From positions 1-64,000 of the forward strand of contig CAYNVY010000001.1 of NCBI GenBank assembly GCA_964400745.1: 64,000 nucleotides of DNA, read 5' to 3'. Of the stretch, positions 34,169-43,274 are shown piece after piece. The number at the start of each line of letters is the position of its first letter. Within the stretch, counting starts at the first letter, position 1. Under the pieces are notes generated by a model that saw only the letters and a program-made list of their open reading frames with translations, did no database searches and was not told the DNA's origin. A program made the position numbers and the translations under genes. This stretch comes from 2-12-FULL-64-23 sp964400745 (lineage in GTDB: Bacteria > Pseudomonadota > Gammaproteobacteria > Burkholderiales > SG8-39).

Positions 34169-34410
34169 CGTCGACGGCGCCCCACGCGGCCAGACAGATC
34201 GATTGGTTGCGATTTCTTGCCAACTTTGTTGTGGCGCTTTCTCACCCGCAGTAATGAGTGCCTATCCGACCTGCCGCGGCACATCCACCGCATCCTGTGA
34301 CAACATGCGAACCACGCTATCCACTTCCTTCGCTTCCGTTATCTGTGCTGCTTCACGATTCTTGTTCCAGCCATATCTGGGCATGCACTCCAGTTCTCCC
34401 GTCAGGCTTT

Positions 34411-35940
34411 CTAACTTCCCCGGAAAGGCAGAATCCTTGCGATCCAGCGTCTGATCAAACTGCGGTCGTCCTTTGTCAAAACACCGATCAAGGCGGCGAC
34501 AACAAGAAAGACCGCACTGAAGACGACTCCGGCCAGCAGAAGGTTCAACAGCCCGGACGAAGTGACTTCGCGTGCAATCTGTGCGCTTACTAGTCCGACA
34601 AGCGAGGCGGCGATCACCAGCAGGATACTTGGCAGAGGCAGCAACTGCCGTATCGTGGAGCGCGTCAACCGCAGCGCGACAACGATGAATATGAGTACCG
34701 CAAGATACTGGCTTGCCACCGCCGCTATCACCGGCCCATAGAACCCGATACCCTTGAACAGAGCGTAGCTGAGCGCTAGCAGAACTGCGGTCGCGGACAA
34801 ATTGATGTAGAGGTTCAATCGTGGCTTGCCGAATATCTGCGGTATCGGGCTGAGAATGAGCATATTTAGCGGTACCAGCCAGAGATAAATTCTAAAAACG
34901 TGCACGCTTTCAGCATAGTCTGCGGTGAACAGCACCGTGATGAACTGTTCGGAATATCCGTACAGAAATACAAAACTCGGCAGCACAATTATCGAGAGTT
35001 TGCGCACCGATTCGCGAAGCACTCGGACAACCTCGGTCAGGTTGCCGTCGCGGACCAGCGGTGGGAGCGATGCACGCAGTACGTTTGCGACCGAGGCTTG
35101 AAAAATCACATCTAGAGGTATTTCAAGGGCGCCCACGCTGTAAAGAGCGTATTCCGCTGCAGTGAATGAAGTTGCCAGAATTCCCTTGTTGAATGTGCTG
35201 CCGACAATCCCGACCACGGCGACGAGCGCGATCGGTATGCTGTAGCCGAGCTGCTCCATAGTGAACAGGTGCCTCGACCAACCGGCAAACCGCAGATCTG
35301 CTGTACTGAAGAGGTAGGCGGTGCGTACGACAAATCGAAGCGCAGCATACAGCACGATTCCGACAATCAGACCGCTGAACCCGAACCCGAACCACAAAGG
35401 CAATAGCAGCACGAGTACCCGTATAAAAGTCTCGCCGGTTTCGAACGCAAGGGATAGGCCATAGCGATTCTGCGCGATCATAAAATGGACAGAATGCTCA
35501 CTCGCGATCATGAACACGATGGAGACAGCATAAAGCTTCAGCAAATCGGCTATCGACGGATTGTTGAGAATGTCGGCGATCGCCGGAGCACCGAAAAAGA
35601 CCGCGGCGGCGGCCATCGCGCCGCCAATCCCAAGCATGAGCGAGGTCTGGACAACCAGGGTCGGTATGCGCTCCGGCGATACGTAGTGATAAAAATAATA
35701 TATGGACGTTGGCAGACCCAGGGTCATGATGCTTAACGCAGCCCAACCTATGAAAATCATCTGCTGATACGCGCCGTAGTCGCTTTGGCTAAGCATTCGC
35801 ACCAGCACCATTGGCATGACAAATCCCACCGCATACTTGATCAAGTTTGCGAGGATCAGATATCCCGCTTTGTCAGACAATGAATTCACGAAATGGCGTC
35901 TGCGGCGCATTGATGGGTAGAAAATCCAGCATTTTGACAA
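34411..35940 (-). CDS. Wzx-type polysaccharide flippase
   Basis: A 509-residue protein with about 12-14 transmembrane helices across its length, of the MATE/PST oligosaccharide-flippase superfamily. The N-terminus LANLIKYAVGFVMPMVLVRMLSQSDYGAYQ is typical of Wzx proteins. It should translocate the undecaprenyl-linked repeat unit across the inner membrane. The start is uncertain: a GTG at 35889 (NSLSDKAGY) or ATG at 35910 would also give a normal flippase N-terminus. The gene is convergent with the acyltransferase gene and divergent from the HAD-UbiA gene. Confidence 0.9.
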   Translation of the reverse strand: MSKCWIFYPSMRRRRHFVNSLSDKAGYLILANLIKYAVGFVMPMVLVRMLSQSDYGAYQQMIFIGWAALSIMTLGLPTSIYYFYHYVSPERIPTLVVQTSLMLGIGGAMAAAAVFFGAPAIADILNNPSIADLLKLYAVSIVFMIASEHSVHFMIAQNRYGLSLAFETGETFIRVLVLLLPLWFGFGFSGLIVGIVLYAALRFVVRTAYLFSTADLRFAGWSRHLFTMEQLGYSIPIALVAVVGIVGSTFNKGILATSFTAAEYALYSVGALEIPLDVIFQASVANVLRASLPPLVRDGNLTEVVRVLRESVRKLSIIVLPSFVFLYGYSEQFITVLFTADYAESVHVFRIYLWLVPLNMLILSPIPQIFGKPRLNLYINLSATAVLLALSYALFKGIGFYGPVIAAVASQYLAVLIFIVVALRLTRSTIRQLLPLPSILLVIAASLVGLVSAQIAREVTSSGLLNLLLAGVVFSAVFLVVAALIGVLTKDDRSLIRRWIARILPFRGS

Positions 35941-36123
35941 CCCGTATCAACGGTCCCGCATTGAAGCGGAATGAGTCCAGTTGTAATCGGCCCATCGGCA
36001 TAGTAATCTATACTGCGCAGGTTCAAGTTATTCATGTTTGATTTTAGCATTTCGCTGGCTGCGTATAGCGTGCAAGTAAATAGCGATGCACGCCTAACCT
36101 TTCTTAACATTCCATCTTTCAAA

Positions 36124-37569
36124 ATGACCGGAAACACATCGATGTATCCGCTGGTGGTGGACCTCGACGGCACGCTGACGCCGACGGATACGCTGTGGGA
36201 GTCATTGGTACGGCTTGCCAAGAATCGCCCAAGCGCTCTGTTGCGTCTGCCTTTCTGGGTGCTGCGCGGGCGCGCCGCGTTCAAGGCGCACGTAGCGCGC
36301 AGCATTACCTGGAACGGGGATGGCGTTCCTTTGCACGAAGGCTTTCTCGCGTACCTGCACGAACAGACGAAGGCTAATCGGAGGATCATTCTGGCGACCG
36401 CTGCCAACATCCAAATCGCATCAACCATTGCCAAACGCGTGGGTCTGTTCGATACAGTCATCGCCAGTGACGACAAAGTCAACCTTAAAGGAGCCAAGAA
36501 GCTCGATGCGATTCGGGAACAAGTGGGGGAGCACTTCGTGTATGCGGGGGATAGCGTCGCCGACATTCCGATTTGGGCGGCGGCCGATGCATCGATTCTA
36601 GTGGCGGGATCTCCTAGCCTTAGAAAAAAGGTCCAGGCTTGCTCCACGATCGAGCGCGAGTTCGAACCCAAAGCCGCAGGTCTTCGGGTCTGGCTGCGAG
36701 CCATTCGGGTACATCAGTGGCTGAAGAACCTGCTCGTGTTTGTACCGCTGCTCACTTCATTCGCCCTGTTCAATCTTTCGCAGCTAGGCGTGGCGATTAT
36801 GGCATTCGTTGCTTTCTCGCTCGCCGCATCGGCGACCTATCTCGTCAACGATCTCTGGGACCTCGACAGCGACCGCGCCCATCCGCGCAAGCGCGACAGA
36901 CCGCTCGCAAGCGCGAGCATCGGCATTCCTCAAGCCCTCGGCGTAGCCGCTGGGCTCATGTTGATCGCTTTCATTGCCGCGATAACTGCGGGCCATCGGT
37001 TCGCCTTGCTGCTGCTCGTCTACGTCGCTCTTACGAGCGCGTACAGCGCACTGCTGAAGCGCTACGTCGTGGCGGATGTCCTTACACTAGCCTGCCTGTA
37101 CACGCTGAGGATACTGGCCGGCGCAGTGGCCATCGGAGTCGTAGTATCGACCTGGCTACTCGCTTTCTCGGCGTTTCTTTTCTTTGGACTTGCACTGGTC
37201 AAGCGATGCGCAGAACTGGTGACGCTGGAACACTCGGGCAAGACCAATGCTGCCGGGCGCAATTATTACGTAACCGATCTAAAGGTACTTTGGCCGATGG
37301 GCGTTGGTGCAAGCTTGAGTGCTGTGGTGGTTTTTGGACTCTTTATCAATTCGCCGGAGACGGGACTCCGGTACGCCAGCCCGCAAATGATATGGTTGGC
37401 GGCGTTGGGTCTGACGTATTGGCTAACCAGACTTTGGATAAAGACTGCGCGGGGCGAAATGCATGACGATCCGATAGTGTTCGCCATTCTCGACGCCAAT
37501 AGCCGGGCTACTTTATTTCTCATAGTCGTAGTTACGCTCTTCTCATACTTTGTCAAGACCGGACTATAG
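36124..37569 (+). CDS. HAD phosphatase-UbiA prenyltransferase fusion
   Basis: A 481-residue two-domain protein. Residues 1-~190 are a HAD hydrolase, with DLDGT (Asp13, Asp15) and GDSVAD (142-147). Residues ~190-481 are a UbiA-family membrane domain with about eight helices and the Asp motif NDLWDLDSD (242-250) followed by RKRDRPLAS. The domain is closest to decaprenyl-phosphate 5-phosphoribosyltransferase-like UbiA proteins. A plausible role is to attach phosphoribose to a polyprenyl phosphate and dephosphorylate it, giving a lipid-linked pentose donor. Start chosen at ATG 36124; an upstream in-frame ATG at 36034 and another at 36142 are alternatives. Confidence 0.85.
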   Translation: MTGNTSMYPLVVDLDGTLTPTDTLWESLVRLAKNRPSALLRLPFWVLRGRAAFKAHVARSITWNGDGVPLHEGFLAYLHEQTKANRRIILATAANIQIASTIAKRVGLFDTVIASDDKVNLKGAKKLDAIREQVGEHFVYAGDSVADIPIWAAADASILVAGSPSLRKKVQACSTIEREFEPKAAGLRVWLRAIRVHQWLKNLLVFVPLLTSFALFNLSQLGVAIMAFVAFSLAASATYLVNDLWDLDSDRAHPRKRDRPLASASIGIPQALGVAAGLMLIAFIAAITAGHRFALLLLVYVALTSAYSALLKRYVVADVLTLACLYTLRILAGAVAIGVVVSTWLLAFSAFLFFGLALVKRCAELVTLEHSGKTNAAGRNYYVTDLKVLWPMGVGASLSAVVVFGLFINSPETGLRYASPQMIWLAALGLTYWLTRLWIKTARGEMHDDPIVFAILDANSRATLFLIVVVTLFSYFVKTGL

Positions 37570-37833
37570 ACGTCCATCGCGTTTGTCGCATGGATCACGG
37601 TAGCTCGCCCCCCTATGAATCGAGACCGTGCAACGCCACCTACCCTTCCCGCATTCTTGCGGAAACTCTTGATAGTTGGGCAAGAAGGCGCCTAGTCAGT
37701 AGCACGCCTTTGGCGTTAGACTACTCAGCGTCGTCAATTGCTTCGAATCCGAATCGGTCGAGTTTTTTGGCTTCTTTGCAAGTTCTGTGGAATTGCGACG
37801 CGCCGGTACTTCCAATAGGGACTTAAAGATCCA

Positions 37834-39060
37834 ATGATGTCACTTAGCTTTTGGTATCCTGTCGTTCATTTTGTTCAACCGGGCATTTTGTGGCCGGACC
37901 TCGCTCCCTTTTATCCACTGCAGATAGCCAACATTCTCGTACTAATTACATGTCTTGCCAAGCTGGGAGACCGAAGAACTGTCGATGCATTCAAACACCC
38001 CGCATTCTACTGGATGATATTCTTTGTCCTGATTATACGCAGCCTTTCCGTGGTCTCAAGCAGTATGTCCGCCGCTCTTTCCGAAGTGATCTTTAACCTT
38101 CCAATCGCGGTATTCGTAATACTTTCAATATTACTGGCTAACTCCGAGAAGAATCTCCGCAGATATATTCTGGGGATGATGCTCGGGAGCATGTTCATAG
38201 TCGGTTATGGCATCTATGCTTTGCACACTGGGATGAGGGATGTCCAATGGGGGGGGCTGGCTGGCGCCTACGGGATGTACGCGAATCACAATGATTACAC
38301 CTTTATTATTATCCAAGTCTTCCCATTTCTATATTTGTACCGCAGAGCCGGCACCGGCTTCTTGCGCAACGGCTTTCTGTATGCCGCAATGGCGGCGTGT
38401 ATTTATGGAATGCTCGTTTCCAGATCTCGCGGGGGAGTACTCGCCATGGTGCTCGAGGTTGTCTTGATCATCTTGCTGACCAAGACTAGAAAGCAGCAGT
38501 TTATTCTCCTTCCTATCGTCCTGATACTGGGGGGTGCCGCGATAAGCTACCAGTTCACACAGAGGGCGTCATTGTCAGCCGAGAGTGGCTACACTCAACA
38601 GAAAGCCGAGTCATCCCGTTTTGAACTTTGGAAGGCTGGCCAGAACATGTTCCTGGCGCACCCTATATTAGGTGTGGGAAGTCAGCGTTTCGCGGAATTT
38701 GCCAAGGATTATTACGACCTCAGCTATGACCAGCGAGGAAAGGTTGCGCATAATACGTATATTCAGGTGGCAGCCACGACCGGCATACTCGGGATAATCG
38801 GATTTTTGGCCACGCTGATTGCAGTCAGAAGGGAACTACGGATAAAGAATACAGGTGGCGACCTTGCGTCCTTGGAGTGGATTCGCGCGGCGGCATTGAT
38901 TTTTTTTTATACAATCCTGTTTCGTGCGCTTTTCGATTCGAAGGATCACGATTGGGGCTTTTATCTACTCGTCGTGATCGCAAGTTTAATTCACGGGTTG
39001 CGGTCCAATTTGGAACGTCCTGTGACTGCCAATGGCACTGTTGGCGGCACCCATTCCTGA
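37834..39060 (+). CDS. O-antigen ligase/Wzy-family polymerase
   Basis: A 408-residue protein with about 11 membrane segments and one large periplasmic loop. The PF04932 (Wzy_C) signature is present: SRSRGG near residue 190, the loop FELWKAGQNMFLAHPILGVGSQRF, and HNTYIQVAATTGILG. In a Wzx/Wzy-type locus it most likely polymerises repeat units, though it could be a ligase; the families cannot be separated by sequence alone. Its DNA is richer in A/T than the core EPS genes. Confidence 0.86.
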   Translation: MMSLSFWYPVVHFVQPGILWPDLAPFYPLQIANILVLITCLAKLGDRRTVDAFKHPAFYWMIFFVLIIRSLSVVSSSMSAALSEVIFNLPIAVFVILSILLANSEKNLRRYILGMMLGSMFIVGYGIYALHTGMRDVQWGGLAGAYGMYANHNDYTFIIIQVFPFLYLYRRAGTGFLRNGFLYAAMAACIYGMLVSRSRGGVLAMVLEVVLIILLTKTRKQQFILLPIVLILGGAAISYQFTQRASLSAESGYTQQKAESSRFELWKAGQNMFLAHPILGVGSQRFAEFAKDYYDLSYDQRGKVAHNTYIQVAATTGILGIIGFLATLIAVRRELRIKNTGGDLASLEWIRAAALIFFYTILFRALFDSKDHDWGFYLLVVIASLIHGLRSNLERPVTANGTVGGTHS

Positions 39061-39072
39061 GTGCGGGGGAAC

Positions 39073-40326
39073 ATGTTCGCCAGAAATCAAACAACACGGG
39101 ATCGCGTCATCTTGACTGCGGCCGCAATTCTCGCGGTGAGCGCAATAGGGCTCTTCGTTTGGCGCTATGGAATGTATTCGGGGGACGACCGCATCACCCT
39201 GTTTGCGGTCGCACAGCATTCGCTCGATTCTACTTTTAAGGATTACATTCGGCCGCTGGAGTATCTCGCTGTTGAAGCAGCGAATCGGCTATTCTTGCCA
39301 ATCTGGATTGCCATTTCGATAGCTGCCGCCGTCACCGCGGCAATGGTAAATGTCCGAACCGCCGAGATGGTGACGAATTCCCGCCTAGATCGCCGACTGC
39401 GCCTTCTTGCGGTCGTGGGAAGCCCGCTTTGGTTCTACACCGTGTCGCAGGTGGATACGGTTAGCCAGGCGCTGTGTAATTTATTGTTCTCGGCCGCGCT
39501 GTTCTGCCTGGCAGGCCTGCTGTTCAATGCAAAAAGCCCGGAAACAACGCGCCTTGCCACCGCTATCAATGTTATTTGTTCGTTGCTGCTCTATACAAAA
39601 GAACTCGCCCTGGCGGCGGCGCTGGTCTTGCCGGCGATCGCTGCATTTCATCAACTGAGGGCCCGCCGCTGGTCGTACTACTACGTACTATCCGGCGTCA
39701 CACTGGCTGTCGCTGTCATGGCTTGGATTGCGCTCAAGCTTGTTTACAGGGGGATGCTTCCGGAGGCAGACGGGCGTCTGAATATGACGCCGGGCGTCCT
39801 GGATGTCGTTCGTAACACAGTCGCCACGTTTGCCTTCCCGTTGGTCCCGCTGCCAAGCAGCTTCCTGTCGTTCTCGCGTCTGGAGTCTGCGTGGGTTGTC
39901 TGCGGGGTGCTGGCGACGTCGTACTTCTTCTGGTCGATGCGCAGGCTGGACTGGCGGGCCACACAGGTCAGGTGGTTCGTATTGGCTGTTCTGGGCTCAT
40001 GTTTTCCGATGTTCTATGTGCACGCGTCGGAACTTTACGCATCCATGGTCGGCTCTCTCTTCCTTACCATGCTGCTTCTCCTGACCCCGGAGAATGTATG
40101 GCTCAAGAGGTCGTACTGTGCGTTGTTGCTGGCGTGCTCGTATGCCAATTGCGCCGCCTACTTCAATTACGATCTTATCGAAGGCGCAAATCTCGAACGA
40201 AAGGCCTATAGCGTCTATTTTGGTCCAAACGGCTTGTACTTCGGAAAGCAGCGGGTTGCAGCCATATGTCCGGTACGTACGACCAGGTCAGTGGCTTGGT
40301 CCGGTGAAAGGATTGTGTGTCAATAG
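39073..40326 (+). CDS. Multi-spanning GT-C-like membrane protein, unrecognised family
   Basis: A 417-residue protein with an estimated ten or more transmembrane helices and a short acidic motif SGDDR near residue 38, after the first helix. An acidic residue pair after the first membrane span is usual for GT-C glycosyltransferases that take polyprenyl-phosphate sugars. I do not recognise the exact family, so this is by topology. The ATG at 39073 has GGGGGAA just upstream; a GTG four codons before is in the frame. It starts 12 bases after the ligase gene and three genes from HAD-UbiA. Confidence 0.7.
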   Translation: MFARNQTTRDRVILTAAAILAVSAIGLFVWRYGMYSGDDRITLFAVAQHSLDSTFKDYIRPLEYLAVEAANRLFLPIWIAISIAAAVTAAMVNVRTAEMVTNSRLDRRLRLLAVVGSPLWFYTVSQVDTVSQALCNLLFSAALFCLAGLLFNAKSPETTRLATAINVICSLLLYTKELALAAALVLPAIAAFHQLRARRWSYYYVLSGVTLAVAVMAWIALKLVYRGMLPEADGRLNMTPGVLDVVRNTVATFAFPLVPLPSSFLSFSRLESAWVVCGVLATSYFFWSMRRLDWRATQVRWFVLAVLGSCFPMFYVHASELYASMVGSLFLTMLLLLTPENVWLKRSYCALLLACSYANCAAYFNYDLIEGANLERKAYSVYFGPNGLYFGKQRVAAICPVRTTRSVAWSGERIVCQ

Positions 40327-40645
40327 GATCAGACAACGTGCAGCGTCCGCCCCAATGCCATTGCCTGCGCCAACCTATTGTTCGGTATGGCAGAAAGTAT
40401 GATTCGAAGAGATGTGGTTCGAGAAACAAAGTGCGACAGCGTAGACGCAACGTCGTCCGTACCAGAATTTCGGATGACCCGCAACGCGACAAACACGACG
40501 CGCACTTATCGAGCCGTTCTATTGACTCGACCAGTAGTCTTTCTCATGCGCTTGGTAATATTGTCGTCTGGGGACCTGATGCACGCTGTTTCGGCGAATA
40601 AGCTAACGTACATATTTGAGTCACAATCTTCTGGGATGCCACGCG
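40327..40645. other. Intergenic region, no gene recognised
   Basis: About 320 bases between the GT-C-like gene and the MBOAT gene. Short open frames on both strands show no ribosome sites or known motifs. The DNA near 40480-40620 is comparatively AT-rich and may hold a promoter for the downstream acetylation genes. Confidence 0.4.
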
Positions 40646-42076
40646 GTGCTTTTTAATTCGATCGAGTTTCTGATTTTTCTCCCGGTCGTTCTCGCGATCT
40701 ACTATCTGCTTTCCCATCGCGCTCAAAATACGTTTCTGGTTTTCGCCAGCTGCTTCTTCTACGCCAGCTGGGACTGGCGTTTTCTGTTCCCGCTTCTGTT
40801 CTCCACCACCATCGACTATTTTTGCGCCGGGCGCATCGAGAGGTCGTTCGAACGCGGGGAACCGATACAAGCGCGAAGAACATACTTGATCGTCAGCCTG
40901 GTAACCAACCTTGGGCTGCTCGCCTTTTTCAAGTATTTCAATTTTTTTGCCGACTCTTTCCATGAACTGTTTGCGGCATTCGGGGTCAACCTGCCCATGC
41001 CGGCGTTGCGCGTCATTCTGCCGATCGGCATTTCCTTCTATACCTTTCAGGCACTCAGCTACACCATAGACGTATATCGCGGAAAGCTGCACGCGACGCG
41101 CTCATTCTGGGACTTCTTCCTTGCCGTGCTGTTCTTTCCGCATTTGGTCGCGGGTCCGATTCAGCGCGCCGCCAACCTTATTGCGCAGGTGGTGACGCCG
41201 CGCAAGACATCCCGGACGCAAGTTGTCGATGGCCTGCATCTGATCCTGTGGGGCTTTTTCAAGAAGGTTTATATTGCGGACGGGCTGGCACCGATCGTCA
41301 ATCAGATATTCGGCGCGCCCACGGCAACTGGCGGTGAGACGCTTGTGGCTGTGCTTGCCTTCGCGTTCCAGATCTATTGCGACTTTTCCGGGTATACGGA
41401 TATTGCACGCGGCGTGGCGAAGCTGATGGGCTTCGAGTTCATGCTCAATTTCAATCTGCCCTACTTCGCGACCAATCCATCCGACTTTTGGAAGCGTTGG
41501 CATATCAGCCTATCCTCCTGGCTGCGCGACTATTTATATGTTTCACTCGGTGGAAACCGGAATAGCGCTGCCAAGACCTACCGCAATCTGATCTTGACGA
41601 TGATTCTCGGCGGCCTGTGGCACGGGGCGGCCTGGAATTTCGTGGCGTGGGGAGCGTACCACGGCATCCTGCTGGTGCTACACCGCTTGCTGACGCCCGC
41701 GCTCGCAGGCGTTGCCCGCGTCGCGACAGGTTATTGGAGGCGGCCATGGCTGGCGGGACGCATCGCTGTAATGTTCGCGCTAACCTGCTATGGCTGGCTT
41801 CTTTTTCGGGCTACGTCGTTCCACCAAATCTGGGCGATGACGACAGCGCTCCGCCATCCGCTTGAGGGTTTGCCGGTTGATTCGCTCCGGACTGTGCTGA
41901 TGCTGATTGCACCGCTGTTCATGGTCCAATTGATCCAGTACAACACAGATCGTCTTGAGTTTATGCGGCAACGATGGCTCCCGCAAACGGCGCGCGTCTC
42001 GATCTATTCATTGATGCTGTACAGCATTGTGTTCCTTGGCTCAACGCCGCAGGCGTTTATTTATTTCCAATTTTAG
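40646..42076 (+). CDS. MBOAT-family membrane O-acyltransferase (AlgI-like)
   Basis: A 476-residue MBOAT protein. The start is a GTG at 40646, giving the typical AlgI-type N-terminus LFNSIEFLIFLP. The gene has FFPHLVAGPI, FWKRWHISLSSWLRDYLYVSLGGNR and GLWHGAAWNFVAWG, which carry the conserved and catalytic histidines of the family. It transfers acyl, usually acetyl, groups across the inner membrane for exopolysaccharide O-acetylation. The SGNH gene six bases downstream is the expected periplasmic partner. The upstream TTG reading (ten more residues) is less likely. Confidence 0.92.
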   Translation: MLFNSIEFLIFLPVVLAIYYLLSHRAQNTFLVFASCFFYASWDWRFLFPLLFSTTIDYFCAGRIERSFERGEPIQARRTYLIVSLVTNLGLLAFFKYFNFFADSFHELFAAFGVNLPMPALRVILPIGISFYTFQALSYTIDVYRGKLHATRSFWDFFLAVLFFPHLVAGPIQRAANLIAQVVTPRKTSRTQVVDGLHLILWGFFKKVYIADGLAPIVNQIFGAPTATGGETLVAVLAFAFQIYCDFSGYTDIARGVAKLMGFEFMLNFNLPYFATNPSDFWKRWHISLSSWLRDYLYVSLGGNRNSAAKTYRNLILTMILGGLWHGAAWNFVAWGAYHGILLVLHRLLTPALAGVARVATGYWRRPWLAGRIAVMFALTCYGWLLFRATSFHQIWAMTTALRHPLEGLPVDSLRTVLMLIAPLFMVQLIQYNTDRLEFMRQRWLPQTARVSIYSLMLYSIVFLGSTPQAFIYFQF

Positions 42077-42082
42077 CCAGCC

Positions 42083-43171
42083 ATGTCAGCTATTGAGCCA
42101 AAATATCTAAACCGCTTCATCCGCTTGCTCCGGCTACTATGGCTGGCAAGTGTCGTTGGCCTGACGCTTGAAATCGCCGCGCGAGTCGACGATTGGATGC
42201 GCTACGACGCACCTCTATTGCGCTCATACGAGTTCGACCGGTTGTTCGAGATTACAGATCGCGGTCTCCGCGGAGTACCTCATGGACGCTACATGCGCTG
42301 GAGCCTCAATAAAGACGGCTTGCGCGGCCCAGAGATACCGGCCGATGCCGGCCGGACGCGCGTGATCGTCTATGGTGCTTCGGAGGTCTTCGGTGTCTAT
42401 GAAGACAACGGCAAGGAGTTCCCGCGTGCCTTGGAAACGGAACTGAACACGCGAACGGCGCCTGGTCGCTACGACGTCATCAATGCTGGTATTCCCGGGA
42501 TGCGCGTCGGCTCAGGCGTATCGTTGCTGCGGGAACTTTACGAACGTTTGCGCCCGCGCGCAATTGTGATTTATCCGACACCAACTCACTACATCGGCGT
42601 TACCAAGCCATACTGCGACCGACCGCCAATGCAGGTTTCGGCAAAAGGGTTCCCCTGGCCCGGCTTGCGCATAGGCGAGAAATTCAAGGATACGGTAAAG
42701 GACAATTTGCCCTTGGCCGCCATGACTTTGCTGCGAAAAGCGTCGATTGCCTGGCAGAACAGGGGCCATGTGACGCTAGATCGTATCGCGCCTGCCAGTC
42801 TCGACGCATTGGAGGTGGACCTGAGATGCGCGCTGCGCACGGCACGTGAATTGCGAATGACCGCCATCCTGGTAACCCACGCGAACCGTTTCGGCAACCT
42901 GATCCGTCCGGACGACGCGGATAGGTTGACTCAGTGGCGCCTGCAGTATCCCGAGATGCAGGAAAGTGGTTTCGTCAATCTCGAGGAAAGGGCCAACAAA
43001 GTGATTCGTAAAGTGGCGTTGGACGAAAATGTCTTGCTTGTCGACGCGGCTGCGGCGCTCAACGGTCACGCGGATTGGTTCGCCGATCATGCCCATTTCA
43101 GCAACGCCGGGTCGGCTCGGATGGGTGCGCTTCTTGCGCAGGCAGTGCTTGCCGCGCTAGACGGTCCATGA
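42083..43171 (+). CDS. SGNH/GDSL-type periplasmic acetyltransferase or esterase
   Basis: A 362-residue protein with an N-terminal membrane anchor (residues 14-31) and an SGNH hydrolase fold. Block I is YGASEVFG, where Ser100 is the likely nucleophile, with Ala instead of the usual Asp. Block V is DHAHFSNAG, giving Asp335 and His338. It follows the MBOAT gene by six bases, an AlgI/AlgJ-like or PatA/PatB-like pairing in which the SGNH protein places acetyl groups on the polymer. An esterase role is the alternative. Confidence 0.86.
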   Translation: MSAIEPKYLNRFIRLLRLLWLASVVGLTLEIAARVDDWMRYDAPLLRSYEFDRLFEITDRGLRGVPHGRYMRWSLNKDGLRGPEIPADAGRTRVIVYGASEVFGVYEDNGKEFPRALETELNTRTAPGRYDVINAGIPGMRVGSGVSLLRELYERLRPRAIVIYPTPTHYIGVTKPYCDRPPMQVSAKGFPWPGLRIGEKFKDTVKDNLPLAAMTLLRKASIAWQNRGHVTLDRIAPASLDALEVDLRCALRTARELRMTAILVTHANRFGNLIRPDDADRLTQWRLQYPEMQESGFVNLEERANKVIRKVALDENVLLVDAAAALNGHADWFADHAHFSNAGSARMGALLAQAVLAALDGP

Positions 43172-43274
43172 ACCTGCGGCAATGATGTCCATTCGCTGTT
43201 TCTAGGTTGCGCTGCGCAGGTACAATGACGCAGCTGGCTGGCAACTCAAGGATCTGATTGATGGTGGCGAAACC

